From NCBI GenBank assembly GCA_007119035.1, contig SKQL01000005.1, positions 1 to 64,000 on the forward strand: DNA of 64,000 nucleotides, in the 5' to 3' direction. Shown one piece after another: positions 32,997-44,205 of this stretch. Origin of the DNA: Nitriliruptorales bacterium. Lineage in GTDB: Bacteria; Actinomycetota; Nitriliruptoria; Euzebyales; Egibacteraceae. The position numbers and the translations under genes were made by a program. Position 1 is the stretch's first letter. Each line of letters opens with the position of its first letter. A model generated the notes under the pieces. It had not been told where the DNA came from. It saw only the letters and a program-made list of their open reading frames with translations, and ran no database searches.

Positions 32997-33752
32997 GTGA
33001 GCTTGCCCCAGAAACGAGCACCGCTGCTGTACCGCGTTCTCCATGCGGTCCTTCCCGCGCTGCTCAACGCCCTCTACCGCCCGAGCGTCACCGGGCTGGA
33101 GAACGTGCCGGCTGAGGGCCCCGCGATCCTCGCGTCGAACCATCTGTCGACACTCGACGTCGTCTTCATGCCCGCCCGAATCCCCCGACCCGTCTACTAT
33201 CTCGCGAAGAGCGAGTACTTCAGCGGCCCCGCGAAGCACCTGTTCAAGAACCTCGGAGTGATTCCCATCGCCCGACACGGGGGGGAGGCCGGGGAGGAGA
33301 GCCTTCGACGTGGCGAGGAGGTGCTCGCCTCGGGCAGCCTTCTCGGCATCTACCCCGAGGGCACGAGGTCACCCGATGGTCGTCTCCACCGGGGCAAGAC
33401 CGGCCCCGTGCGCCTTGCCCTCCGCACCGGCGCCCCCATCGTCCCGGTCGCGATCAGGGGCACGTTCGGGATCATGCCCCCCGGCTCGAAGCTGCCTCGG
33501 ATACGGCAGGTCGAGGTCGCATACGGCAAGCCCATGGACTTCTCCCACTACGCGCGACGCTCGGAGGACCACTTCGCCCTCCGCAGCGCGACCGACGAGC
33601 TCATGTACGAGCTCATGATGATGTCGGGCCAGGAGTACGTCGACGAGTACGCGGCAGCGGTGAAGGCCGGCGACTCCCCGAGCGCTGCCCCGCTGGGCGA
33701 CCTCGACGGGTTGATCGAGGAGGACCCGTTCGACATCCCCAAGGTCAGTTGA
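32997..33752 (+). CDS. 1-acylglycerol-3-phosphate acyltransferase (PlsC-like)
   Basis: A 251-residue acyltransferase. The HX4D motif is SNHLSTLDVVF (about residue 45), followed by the substrate motif YPEGTRSPDGRLHRGKTG (about 118-135) and a GAPIVPVAI stretch. It transfers an acyl chain to lysophosphatidic acid at the membrane. The N-terminal hydrophobic segment (LLYRVLHAVLPALLNALY) probably binds the bilayer. The C-terminal ~50 residues are acidic and specific to this protein. It lies 39 bp after the ROK kinase and 28 bp before the threonine aldolase gene. Confidence 0.83.
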   Translation: MSLPQKRAPLLYRVLHAVLPALLNALYRPSVTGLENVPAEGPAILASNHLSTLDVVFMPARIPRPVYYLAKSEYFSGPAKHLFKNLGVIPIARHGGEAGEESLRRGEEVLASGSLLGIYPEGTRSPDGRLHRGKTGPVRLALRTGAPIVPVAIRGTFGIMPPGSKLPRIRQVEVAYGKPMDFSHYARRSEDHFALRSATDELMYELMMMSGQEYVDEYAAAVKAGDSPSAAPLGDLDGLIEEDPFDIPKVS

Positions 33753-33780
33753 ATGGGCCGCACCTACCGAGGAGGCACTT

Positions 33781-34890
33781 GTGAGCGTTAGCCCCACAGG
33801 GCTGATCGACCTGCGGAGCGACACCGTCACCAAGCCCACGGCACGCATGCGCAGCGCCATGGCCGACGCGGTCGTCGGTGACGACGTCTACGGCGAGGAC
33901 CCCACCGTCACACGACTGGAGGAGGCCGCCGCGGAGCGCTTCGGTGCGCAGGCGGCCCTACTGTGCCCGAGCGGCACAATGTGCAACCAGCTGTGGTTGC
34001 GTGTGCTCGCCCCGCCGGGGACCGAGGTCGTTATCGAGTCCGACGCGCACATCGTCAACTACGAAGCGGGCGCGGGGGCCATGCTCGGCGGGGTGCAGTT
34101 CCGCACGCTTGCCGGGCAGCGGGGCCTGCTCGACCCCGACGATGTCGTGGAGGCCCTGCGCCCCGATGTCTTCCCGCTCACGCCCACATCGCTCGTGTGC
34201 GTCGAGAACACACACAATCGCCGGGGAGGCTCGGTGTACCCCGTCGAGCGGCTTCGCGCGCTGCGGAAGGTGACAGCGGACGCGGGTGTGGCTCTCTACA
34301 TGGACGGTGCCCGGGTGCTCAACGCGGCAGCGGCCCATGGCGTGTCCCCCGACACGTACGGGGGCCTGGTCGACGGGCTCATGTTCTGCGTCTCGAAGGC
34401 CTTGTCCGCCCCCGTGGGGAGCCTGATGGTCGGAACCGCCGACGGGATCGCGGAGGCACGTGAATGGCGACGCCGATACGGGGGTGCGATGCGCCAGGCC
34501 GGGATCCTCGCTGCGGCGGGACTCGTCGCCCTCGACGAGATGGTGGAGCGGTTGCATGAGGACCACGCCCACGCGCAACTCCTCGCCTCCGCCGTCGCCG
34601 ACGTTCACCCTGCGGGGATCGGTCCCGTCGAGACCAACATCGTGACGATCGAGGACGTCGACGCGCCCGCCCTCGTCGCGGGGCTCGCTACCCACGGGGT
34701 GCTGGCCGGCGCGATGTCCCCACGGACCGCGCGGTTGGTCACCCACCCGGACGTGAGCGGCAAGGATTGCGAGCGAGCCGCCGAAGCGGTTCGCTCGCAC
34801 CTTGGCCGACACCCTGCGGTGACGGCTGGCGGGACGCACGTTGACGCGTTCGCGGACCGGATGGGGCCCTCCTCCGATCGAGCCGGGTAA
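33781..34890 (+). CDS. ltaE: Low-specificity L-threonine aldolase
   Basis: A 369-residue PLP enzyme of the beta-eliminating lyase/threonine aldolase group, which cleaves threonine or allo-threonine to glycine and acetaldehyde. It starts LIDLRSDTVTKPTARMRSAM, contains GDDVYGEDPTV and NTHNRRGGSVYP, and has the PLP Lys in FCVSKALSAPVGS. GTG at 33781 follows GAGGAGG. The 3' end is close to the next gene, whose probable -10 (TAAGAT) overlaps its stop codon. Confidence 0.88.
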   Translation: MSVSPTGLIDLRSDTVTKPTARMRSAMADAVVGDDVYGEDPTVTRLEEAAAERFGAQAALLCPSGTMCNQLWLRVLAPPGTEVVIESDAHIVNYEAGAGAMLGGVQFRTLAGQRGLLDPDDVVEALRPDVFPLTPTSLVCVENTHNRRGGSVYPVERLRALRKVTADAGVALYMDGARVLNAAAAHGVSPDTYGGLVDGLMFCVSKALSAPVGSLMVGTADGIAEAREWRRRYGGAMRQAGILAAAGLVALDEMVERLHEDHAHAQLLASAVADVHPAGIGPVETNIVTIEDVDAPALVAGLATHGVLAGAMSPRTARLVTHPDVSGKDCERAAEAVRSHLGRHPAVTAGGTHVDAFADRMGPSSDRAG

Positions 34891-34893
34891 GAT
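34888..34893 (+). promoter_or_regulatory. Possible -10 element (TAAGAT)
   Basis: TAAGAT begins with the stop codon of the threonine aldolase gene. A start near 34900 would put GGAAGGGA (34913-34920) in the leader of the next gene and would exclude the upstream TTG at 34841 as its start. Confidence 0.35.
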
Positions 34894-34927
34894 CACCAGT
34901 CGAGACGCGAATGGAAGGGACAGCGAC

Positions 34928-35671
34928 ATCCGTGCGGAGACGTCTTCCCCCGCTCCCGAGCCACGGCTGGTGGCCTGCCCGGAGTGTGGTGCGCCCAACG
35001 CCTCCAGCCGGGAGCGCTGCGCGCGTTGCAGAACCGACCTGCACGAGGGGCCCGATGCGGGGCCGGAGCCGGATCCCGACACGTCGGCGAGGTCCCCCGT
35101 CGAGGGCGACGGCCCCTCCCTCGTGCTCGTCGTCGCGACGGTGGTCGCCGTTGTGGCGGGACTCGGCGTGATGGCCGCGATCCTCACCGCTCAAGGCATC
35201 GGGCCGTTGGCCGCAGAGGTGCCCGACGTGGTGGGCGATGCTGAGACCGCAACCGTCGTGGAGGCGCAGGCCTCATCGGAGCGCGAGCCGAGCGAGGACC
35301 GCGACTACGCCGCGACCAATGTCCTCGACGCTGACCCCAGCGCCGCCTGGGTCGCGGGAGAAGGCGGGCGCGCCTGGATCCAACTCGAGCTCAGTGAGGT
35401 CGAGGAGGTGGTGGGACTCGTGATCTGGAACGGCTACCAGGACGATGACCGGTTCGCCCGCCATGATCGCGTCTCGTCATTGACCATAGAGACGGACGAT
35501 CGCAGGTTCAAGGTCGACCTCCTCGATACCCGTGGTCCCATGGCCGTCGATCTCCCCGAGGCGGTGCCGGCCAGTCGTGTACGCCTGGTGGCGGACGAGG
35601 TCTATTCCGGCGACGAGGTCGAAGGGCCGGCGCTCAGCGGGGTCGAGGTACGCACAGAGCCGGGGACGTAG
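34928..35671 (+). CDS. Zinc-ribbon, single-TM protein with discoidin-like outer domain
   Basis: About 247 residues. In order: a zinc ribbon (ACPECGAPNASSRERCARC), an acidic linker, a membrane helix (LVLVVATVVAVVAGLGVMAA) and an outer domain of ~140 residues. The outer domain (NVLDADPSAAWVAGEGGRAW, IQLELSEVEEVVGLVIWNGY) resembles the F5/8-type C/discoidin (NedA-like) carbohydrate-binding fold. The start is uncertain. A strong GGAAGGGA lies 7 bp before an ATC codon at 34928. The canonical in-frame choices are TTG at 34841 (inside the aldolase gene) and GTG at 34970 (no ribosome site). It converges on the PASTA kinase, and a role in cell-wall sensing is inference. Confidence 0.65.
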   Translation: MRAETSSPAPEPRLVACPECGAPNASSRERCARCRTDLHEGPDAGPEPDPDTSARSPVEGDGPSLVLVVATVVAVVAGLGVMAAILTAQGIGPLAAEVPDVVGDAETATVVEAQASSEREPSEDRDYAATNVLDADPSAAWVAGEGGRAWIQLELSEVEEVVGLVIWNGYQDDDRFARHDRVSSLTIETDDRRFKVDLLDTRGPMAVDLPEAVPASRVRLVADEVYSGDEVEGPALSGVEVRTEPGT

Positions 35672-35683
35672 GCGGACCCGTCC

Positions 35684-37777
35684 TCATTCCTCACCGAAGG
35701 TGAACAGCGTCACCGGCTCTCCCCTCGCGATGGGAGAGCCGGCCTCGGGCAATTGCTCCTCCACCAAGCCGACCGAGCCACGGACGAACGGGCCGAGGCG
35801 GGGGCGTGACTCCACGACGACCTCGACGTCGAGCCCCCTGTCCTGGACGGTCGCTCGCGCATCCTCGACCGACTCGCCCCGGACATCGGGGACCTCGATC
35901 GTGCGGGGTCCGAGAGAGGCGGTGAGGTTGACCGCGCTGCCCTTGTCAACGCTCGCCCCGCCCTCCAGGGACTGGCTGATGATCTCCCCGGCCTGGGGGA
36001 CCTCATCGCTGTAGGTCCGCGTCACCTCACCCAGTGCGAGGCCCGCGGCCGCGAGTGCCTCCTCCGCCTCGTCGACCTGCCGGCCTGTGAGGGTGGGGAC
36101 CTCGACCTGCTCGATGCCGAGCGAGACGACGAGTGCGACCTCGTCCCCCTGCAGCACGCTCTCGCCCGGGGACGGCTCCTGGCTCATGACCGTCCCCTCC
36201 GCGACCTCGTCGTGGTACGCGGTGTCGAGGGTGGCCTCGAGACGGTCGGCCCCGAGCCGCTCGACGGCCTCCGCCTCGGTCTCGCCGACGACGTCGGGCA
36301 CGGCCACGGGCTGGGGGCCACGGGAGAGCACCACGGAGATGTCCTCCCCGCGGCGCAGCTCAGTGTCGGGCGCAGGGTCCTGGGACAGCACGTGGCCCTC
36401 CGGGGCATCGAAATCGTAGATCTCCTCGCTCACGGTGAGACCGAGGCCCGCATCCGCGGTCTCGTCGAAGGCCGCGGCCTCGGATAGCCCGACCAGCTCC
36501 GGGACGGGTGTGATCGGCGCGATCATGTAGTGCCACCACGCGTAGGCTCCTCCGGCCGCACCCGCGAGCAGGAGCAGGGTGAGCAGTGAGGCGATCACCG
36601 CCCGGCGCACTCCCCCCGAGCGCCTCGACTCGACATCGGCGGGTCCGGCCCCCGAGTCGGTGGTGGGGACCTCCGGCTGGCCCCTGCCCCGAGGGGTGCG
36701 CGAGGAGCCGGGCGTGCGAGGACCTCTGTCAGGGGGTCCGACCGCCCGCCGAGCGGCAACCTCGCTGGCGACGACAACCGACATGGTCTCTTGGCTCTCC
36801 GCGGGGATGATCAACGTCTGGCCGTCATCGGGGCCTTTGACCACCACGGCGGCGGGGCCCCCAGGCACCGCCTCGCGCAGCTCGTCGGCGAACGCGTCGA
36901 GGTCTGGGTAGCGGTCCTGTGGCTCATGCCGGGTCGCGCGTGCCACAACCTCGTCGACCGCCGCACCGCAGGATGCCCCCTCCTGGCTCGGAGGGGGGAC
37001 GCGGTCGCGCGTATGGCGCAGGGCCACAGCCATGGGGCTGTCGCCGGCGAATGGCCGGCGGCCCGTCAGCAGCTCGTACAGCACCACGCCGAGGGCGTAC
37101 TGGTCGCTGGCCTGGCTCGCCTCCTGGCCGTCGACGAGCTCGGGTGCCATGTAGTGGACGCTGCCGATCAATGCCCCCGTCTGGGTGTGGCTCGTGCCGG
37201 CCACCACACGGGCGACACCGAAGTCCGCGACCTTCGGCGTCCCGTCCGCGGCGACGAGGACGTTCTCCGGCTTCACGTCGCGGTGGACCACTCCCGCGCG
37301 GTGGGCACGCCCGAGGGCGCGGGCGACCGGCTCGAGGACGGCCAGGGCTTCGGGCGGAGGGAGCTGCCCCCGCTCATCGAGCACCTCGCGGAGCGATAGC
37401 CCGTCGATCAGCTCCATCACGATGTAGGGCAGGTCCGCCACACCCTGGTCGTACACGCCGACTATGTGGGGATGCGACAGGGACGCCGCGTGCCGGGCCT
37501 CCGTCCGGAAGCGCGCCTGCAGCTCCTCGTCCCCCGCGAGGTGGGAGTGGAGCACCTTCACCGCGACCGCGCGCTCGAGCGTGAGGTCGTATCCTCGGTA
37601 TATCGTCGCCATCCCACCGGAGCCGATGCGCTCCGCCACACGGTAGCGCTCACCGAGGATGGTCCCGGCGCTCACCGGCCCCTGCATCGCGGAGCTGGCG
37701 CCCTTCTCGCGCGTGACGGCAACGGGACCGGGTGGCCCGGCCACCGGTCCGCGATCGGCGTCCTCTCCACGTTGCAT
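35684..37777 (-). CDS. PASTA-domain Ser/Thr protein kinase (PknB-like)
   Basis: A 697-residue receptor kinase. The kinase domain spans about residues 43-300: glycine loop GSGGMATIYRG, AVKVL, catalytic HRDVKPENVL, DFGVAR, and APE in the activation segment. A Pro/Arg-rich juxtamembrane region and one membrane helix (about 392-414) follow, then four PASTA domains (from about 422) that in this family bind muropeptides or lipid II. The ATG at 37777 has no ribosome site, but TAAACT ends 8 nt upstream, supporting a leaderless start here; 37687 (MQGPVSAGTILGERYRV) is the alternative. It lies apart from the usual pbpA-rodA-pknA cluster, so it may be a second PASTA kinase. Confidence 0.88.
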   Translation of the reverse strand: MQRGEDADRGPVAGPPGPVAVTREKGASSAMQGPVSAGTILGERYRVAERIGSGGMATIYRGYDLTLERAVAVKVLHSHLAGDEELQARFRTEARHAASLSHPHIVGVYDQGVADLPYIVMELIDGLSLREVLDERGQLPPPEALAVLEPVARALGRAHRAGVVHRDVKPENVLVAADGTPKVADFGVARVVAGTSHTQTGALIGSVHYMAPELVDGQEASQASDQYALGVVLYELLTGRRPFAGDSPMAVALRHTRDRVPPPSQEGASCGAAVDEVVARATRHEPQDRYPDLDAFADELREAVPGGPAAVVVKGPDDGQTLIIPAESQETMSVVVASEVAARRAVGPPDRGPRTPGSSRTPRGRGQPEVPTTDSGAGPADVESRRSGGVRRAVIASLLTLLLLAGAAGGAYAWWHYMIAPITPVPELVGLSEAAAFDETADAGLGLTVSEEIYDFDAPEGHVLSQDPAPDTELRRGEDISVVLSRGPQPVAVPDVVGETEAEAVERLGADRLEATLDTAYHDEVAEGTVMSQEPSPGESVLQGDEVALVVSLGIEQVEVPTLTGRQVDEAEEALAAAGLALGEVTRTYSDEVPQAGEIISQSLEGGASVDKGSAVNLTASLGPRTIEVPDVRGESVEDARATVQDRGLDVEVVVESRPRLGPFVRGSVGLVEEQLPEAGSPIARGEPVTLFTFGEE

Positions 37778-37785
37778 CGATGCGA

Positions 37786-37791
37786 AGTTTA
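37786..37791 (-). promoter_or_regulatory. -10 element of a leaderless gene (TAAACT)
   Basis: TAAACT on the minus strand ends 8 nt before the ATG at 37777 of the PASTA kinase. Confidence 0.45.
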
Positions 37792-37835
37792 CGGTCCTCG
37801 TGGCGGCAAGGGGATCAGGCGGCGCACGCAGGTCG

Positions 37836-37841
37836 TACCCT
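37836..37841 (+). promoter_or_regulatory. -10 element of a leaderless gene (TACCCT)
   Basis: TACCCT ends 7 nt before the ATG at 37849, so this gene and the divergent kinase both appear leaderless. Confidence 0.4.
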
Positions 37842-37848
37842 GGAGTAC

Positions 37849-38187
37849 ATGGACGATCCTGACTTCATGGAGGCGTTGGCGACGCTCGGCTTCGTCTTCG
37901 TCCAGCAAGACCGCCGTGGCACTCTCCAGTTCGCGCGCCAACCCAATCGGTTCCTCACGCAGTGGGTGCACGACTTCGGCGACGAGCTGCTCTTCACGTG
38001 GGAGTTCGACCTCGGCGAGTACTGCGACTCGATCGGTTGGCAGATCGGCGCCGCGGAGACGAGCTTTCAGATCCTGTACCCGCAGTACGACGTCGCGCTC
38101 GCCCGCGATCTCGACGCGGTCGCGTCCGAGGTACAGAGGCTCGAGTCCCACCTGAGTCGCCTCGACCTCGCGGATCCCTCGCTGTGA
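37849..38187 (+). CDS. Hypothetical 112-residue protein
   Basis: A small acidic protein (MDDPDFMEALATLGFVFVQQ at the start; WVHDFGDELLFTWEFDLGEY in the middle; a final heptad-like helix from about residue 80). It has no membrane segment and no Cys cluster. I do not recognise it. It is divergent from the PASTA kinase gene, with 71 bp between starts, and precedes the thiamin operon by 91 bp. Both position and a leaderless -10 support expression. Confidence 0.6.
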   Translation: MDDPDFMEALATLGFVFVQQDRRGTLQFARQPNRFLTQWVHDFGDELLFTWEFDLGEYCDSIGWQIGAAETSFQILYPQYDVALARDLDAVASEVQRLESHLSRLDLADPSL

Positions 38188-38278
38188 TCCGGGCATCGGG
38201 TGACGCCTGCTGGGTATCCTCTGCATGACAGCATCGGGGCGTAGGACCGACGCACCGGACGCGTCAGAAGAGGGGACG

Positions 38279-41116
<2,838 letters not shown>

Positions 41117-42019
41117 GGTGAGCGGCCCGTCGATCCGGTCGACGATGTTCCCGTCGCGCCCGATGGCGTAGAGCCAGGGCTCGCTGGGCAATCCCCAGTC
41201 AAGGACGGGAGGCGCGACCGTCTCCGCGGCGTCGGTGTAGATCTCGACATGGACCCACGCGAGGTCACCCCAGTCCTCCGCCGCCCTGACCTGGTCGGCG
41301 ATCTCCACGGCGGGGCCGCAGACGCTCGTCTGGCAGTAGGCCGGCGTGGCGAACAGGAGCACCACCGGGCGTCCCTCGTCGAGACTCGTGTCGAGGCTCA
41401 CCTCGTGCATCTCGCAGACCGGATTCGAGGTGCAGAGCGCGTCGTAGCCCTGGTCGTCGGCGGTGGTGGGGGTCGTCGCGGGCACTGCGGGGTCACCGGG
41501 GGCGGGGAACTCGCTATCCGCGGCATCCACGACACTCACCGCTCCCTGCCCCTTGCGCCCGTCCGCGACCGCGACGATCGACCAGAAGCCGGCGTCGGGC
41601 AGGTCGATGTGCGTACGGTAGGTCCCGAGCCGCTCCTCGCCCTCCCTCGAGAACTCCGTATCGAAGGGGCCACCCACGATCTCGTCGTCGGGATCGGCGA
41701 CGTACACCTCGACCGAGTCGCTCTGCACGGGACGGTTCTCCTCGTCGACGAGCATGAACGCGTACCGGCGCTGCTCCCCGGTCAGCAGCTCGAAGGACGG
41801 TTGCAGGAGGCTCAGCTCGGGCGGGCCGTCGGGCACACCCGAGCTCGAGCCGCCCAGGGAGCCGCAGGCCGACAGCACGAGGCCTGCGCCGGCGGTGGCG
41901 CCGACGGCAGCGAGGAAACGACGACGGTCCATTTCGGGGGATGGCTCCTGTGAGGTGGGATGCTGTTCCCTCCAACGTAGCGGCGCACCGCCTGTGTTCC
42001 GGTGGCAGACTTGAGCGCG

Positions 42020-42919
42020 ATGCCCCATATTCGCCTGACCGCTTGTCTCGCGGTCGTCGCGCTCCTGGCCACCGCGTGCGTGGGCGAGCCCCGGGACGGG
42101 CGCGAGCCGGTGGTGGTCGGCGTCGGATCCACGGCCGAGCAGCACGTGCTCGCGTCCCTGACCGTGGCCGCGCTCGCCTCGGAGGAGATCCCGACAGAGG
42201 TCCGGGAGGAGCTCGGGACCACGGTGGGCTTGCGTCGGGAGGCGACCAACGGCCGCATCGACCTGTTCTGGGACTACACAGGCGCCGCATGGGCACTCGG
42301 GCTCGGGGAGCAGGCGCCCCCGGCCGATCCCGAGGAGTCGTGGAAACGGGTGCGCCAGGCCGACAGGCGAAACGGGCTGCTGTGGCTGGAGGCGTCTGCG
42401 GCTGACGCGACGTTCGCGCTGTTCGTGCGCTCCGACGCCATCCCGGGCGATGGCAACGCCACGATGAGCTGGCTCGCGGGGGAGTTGTCCGGCGCGGAGC
42501 GGTCCCTCTGCGCGGACCCTGACTTCCTGCTTCGCCCCGGGGGGCTGGACGCGCTGGCCGGCGAGTACGCGATCGACCTCGCGAGGGTGCCACGCCGTCC
42601 GACCGGCGAAGCGGAGGCGATCGCAGCGGTGGAGGAGGAGCGGTGCTTCGCGGGCCTTGCGACCGCGACCAGCGGTGCGGCTCGTCTCTCTGACTTGGCG
42701 CCCGTCGCCGATGACCTCGGTGTGCTGCCGGCCTTCGTCGCGGCCCCCGTCGTTCGCGCCGAGTCCCCTGCGGACGTCACGGAGGTTGCGGAGGCCCTCG
42801 AGCCGGTCGCCCGCGGGCTCGATACGCAGACATTGGCTCGGATCAACGCCCAGTACGAAGGGGGAGGCGATCTCGAGGAGCTGGCGGAGCAGTTCCTCGA
42901 AGAGGTGGCTGCGGACTGA
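42020..42919 (+). CDS. Betaine/choline-type (OpuAC-like) solute-binding lipoprotein
   Basis: A 299-residue lipoprotein. The signal MPHIRLTACLAVVALLATAC has the lipobox LATAC. The mature part follows the type of OpuAC/ProX binding proteins: VVVGVGSTAEQHVLASLTVA, then NGRIDLFWDYTGAAWALGLG. No ABC permease or ATPase gene is adjacent, so it may be an orphan binding protein. ATG at 42020 is preferred over GTG at 42002 because the signal peptide begins there and CAGACT ends 8 nt upstream (possible leaderless start). Confidence 0.72.
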   Translation: MPHIRLTACLAVVALLATACVGEPRDGREPVVVGVGSTAEQHVLASLTVAALASEEIPTEVREELGTTVGLRREATNGRIDLFWDYTGAAWALGLGEQAPPADPEESWKRVRQADRRNGLLWLEASAADATFALFVRSDAIPGDGNATMSWLAGELSGAERSLCADPDFLLRPGGLDALAGEYAIDLARVPRRPTGEAEAIAAVEEERCFAGLATATSGAARLSDLAPVADDLGVLPAFVAAPVVRAESPADVTEVAEALEPVARGLDTQTLARINAQYEGGGDLEELAEQFLEEVAAD

Positions 42920-42947
42920 CCATCCCGGCCATGGCGGGCCGGCGAGG

Positions 42948-42976
42948 TTGACAGTGCTGCACGAGGGGAATACCTT
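42948..42976 (+). promoter_or_regulatory. SOS promoter: TTGACA-N17-TACCTT
   Basis: TTGACA (42948-42953) and TACCTT (42971-42976) are separated by exactly 17 bp, the best promoter match in the window. Transcription would start near 42983, just ahead of the LexA-box-like sequence at 42988-43003. Confidence 0.65.
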
Positions 42977-42987
42977 CGGCCAGGGAG

Positions 42988-43003
42988 TCGAACACATGTT
43001 CTC
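42988..43003. promoter_or_regulatory. LexA box (TCGAAC-ACAT-GTTCTC)
   Basis: This sequence matches the actinobacterial LexA consensus TCGAAC-N4-GTTCGA at 10 of 12 fixed positions, with both mismatches in the last two bases. It lies directly downstream of a strong promoter, where bound LexA would block transcription of the DUF6504-like gene. Confidence 0.65.
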
Positions 43004-43133
43004 CTCCCTCGGCCTCTCTCTTCGGGACCGAGCTGGGACCGAGCGGCGTCAACGGTGCGAGGGGAAGGCGCATCCGAGACGCCCTCGGTCCTCTCCTTCC
43101 CGTCCCCATGGCCCCCGATCATGGAACGCGACG

Positions 43134-43400
43134 GTGACAAGACGATATCGAGATCCCGTGGAGATGTTGGAGTTGCGCCCCGACAGACGCGCGGGCGGTG
43201 CGCCCGCGCGGTTCCGTTGGAGGGGGAGCGTCCATCTCGTCACCGACGTCCTCGGATACTGGCGCGAGGACGCCGCATACTGGACGGGAGGTGGCATCGA
43301 CATCCCGCAGCGTGATCTTTGGCGGGTGGAGACCGCGGATCGCGTCTGCGAGTTGGTGCACGAGCACGGGGCATGGCGCCTTGCCCGGATCTGGGACTAG
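43134..43400 (+). CDS. DUF6504-like small SOS-associated protein
   Basis: An 88-residue protein starting VTRRYRDPVEM, then RFRWRGSVHLVTDVLGYWRE, WRVETADRVCELVHEHG and WRLARIWD. The RRY.DPVE..RFRWRG..H.V..VLGYW pattern recalls the actinobacterial DUF6504 family, whose genes I recall beside dnaE2/dinB-type polymerase genes. No enzyme motif is visible. GTG at 43134 is chosen for the family-like N-terminus; GTG 43158 and ATG 43164 are alternatives, and ATG 42996 lies within the LexA box. It has its own SOS promoter and a ~150-nt leader. The link with dnaE2-dinB 7 kb away is inference from shared LexA boxes and recalled family context. Confidence 0.6.
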   Translation: MTRRYRDPVEMLELRPDRRAGGAPARFRWRGSVHLVTDVLGYWREDAAYWTGGGIDIPQRDLWRVETADRVCELVHEHGAWRLARIWD

Positions 43401-43436
43401 GGATGTGGCCCGAGGGGTCATGGAAGGGGTCGAGCC

Positions 43437-44060
43437 GTGATCGACGAGGAAGGCCGAGTGCCCGTAGCGCGGCCTGCTCCCGTTGCACGTCCGATCCTCG
43501 AGGAGCTTGCCGCGCGCTGGAGCCCACGCGCGATCGCCCCCGACCGCCCCGTTCCGCACAGCGCCGTGCTGACCGTGCTCGAGGCTGCCCGTTGGGCGCC
43601 TTCCTCGGGCAATGCCCAGCCCTGGCGGTACGTCCTCTACGACGAGGAGGTCTCACAGGAGCGGGATCTCGCACGTGCGACGCTGAAGGGCGGCAACGCC
43701 TGGGCACGGGTGGCGCCGGTGCTGTTGCTGTCCACGGTCGCCAAGAACTGGCCGGGCAGTGACGAGCCGAACCCGATGGCGCTCCACGATGTCGGCGCCG
43801 CGTCGATGGCGTTGTCTCTGCAGGCCTTCGCCGAGGGCCTCGTCGTGCACCAACTGGCGGGGTTCGACCGGGAGGCGATGCGGCGGGTCGCGCAGCTGCC
43901 CGCGGGGATCGATCCGGTGACCCTGGTCGCGCTGGGCTATCCGGGGGAGATCGGCGATCTGCCGGACAAGCTGCAACAGCGGGAGCGCGGTGAGCGCGCG
44001 AGACGCCCCATAGGCGAGCTCGCGTGGCGCGGCACCATCGACGGGCCTCCCGTCACTTGA
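43437..44060 (+). CDS. Nitroreductase-family FMN protein
   Basis: A 207-residue nitroreductase-fold oxidoreductase. It shows the FMN-binding pattern LEELAARWSPRAIAPDRPVP (Arg/Ser near the start), LEAARWAPSSGNAQPWRY and DVGAASMALSLQAFAEGL, with a C-terminal TLVALGYPGE. It should use NAD(P)H; substrate unknown. GTG at 43437 follows GGAAGGGG at 8 bp. It lies 36 bp after the DUF6504-like gene on the same strand, so it may share the SOS transcript. Confidence 0.8.
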   Translation: MIDEEGRVPVARPAPVARPILEELAARWSPRAIAPDRPVPHSAVLTVLEAARWAPSSGNAQPWRYVLYDEEVSQERDLARATLKGGNAWARVAPVLLLSTVAKNWPGSDEPNPMALHDVGAASMALSLQAFAEGLVVHQLAGFDREAMRRVAQLPAGIDPVTLVALGYPGEIGDLPDKLQQRERGERARRPIGELAWRGTIDGPPVT

Positions 44061-44112
44061 GTTCGGGGCCCCGTTTGGTGGGCAGCATCTCGTACACGGG
44101 GCGCGCGCAGAT

Positions 44113-44118
44113 TAGGGT
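44113..44118 (+). promoter_or_regulatory. Possible -10 element (TAGGGT) of aceE
   Basis: TAGGGT directly abuts an ATG at 44119, which would therefore lie at or before the transcription start. This favours ATG 44206 as the aceE start, leaving a leader of ~80 nt. Confidence 0.35.
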
Positions 44119-44205
44119 ATGGGGGACGAGCACGGGGCCGATCGCACCGTCGCTCCGACGAGAGGTCGCCCGAACAACGGATGGCGGCCGATGGCAGGGA
44201 GTGAG

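Noticed and set aside
38188-38278. TPP riboswitch before the thiamin operon
   Set aside because: The conserved CUGAGA and the ACCUGAUCUGGAUAAU-type core are absent, so a riboswitch cannot be supported.
42996-43133. ATG at 42996 as start of the DUF6504-like gene
   Set aside because: It lies inside the LexA box at the likely transcription start, and the added ~46 residues are Arg/Ser/Pro-rich and unlike the family.
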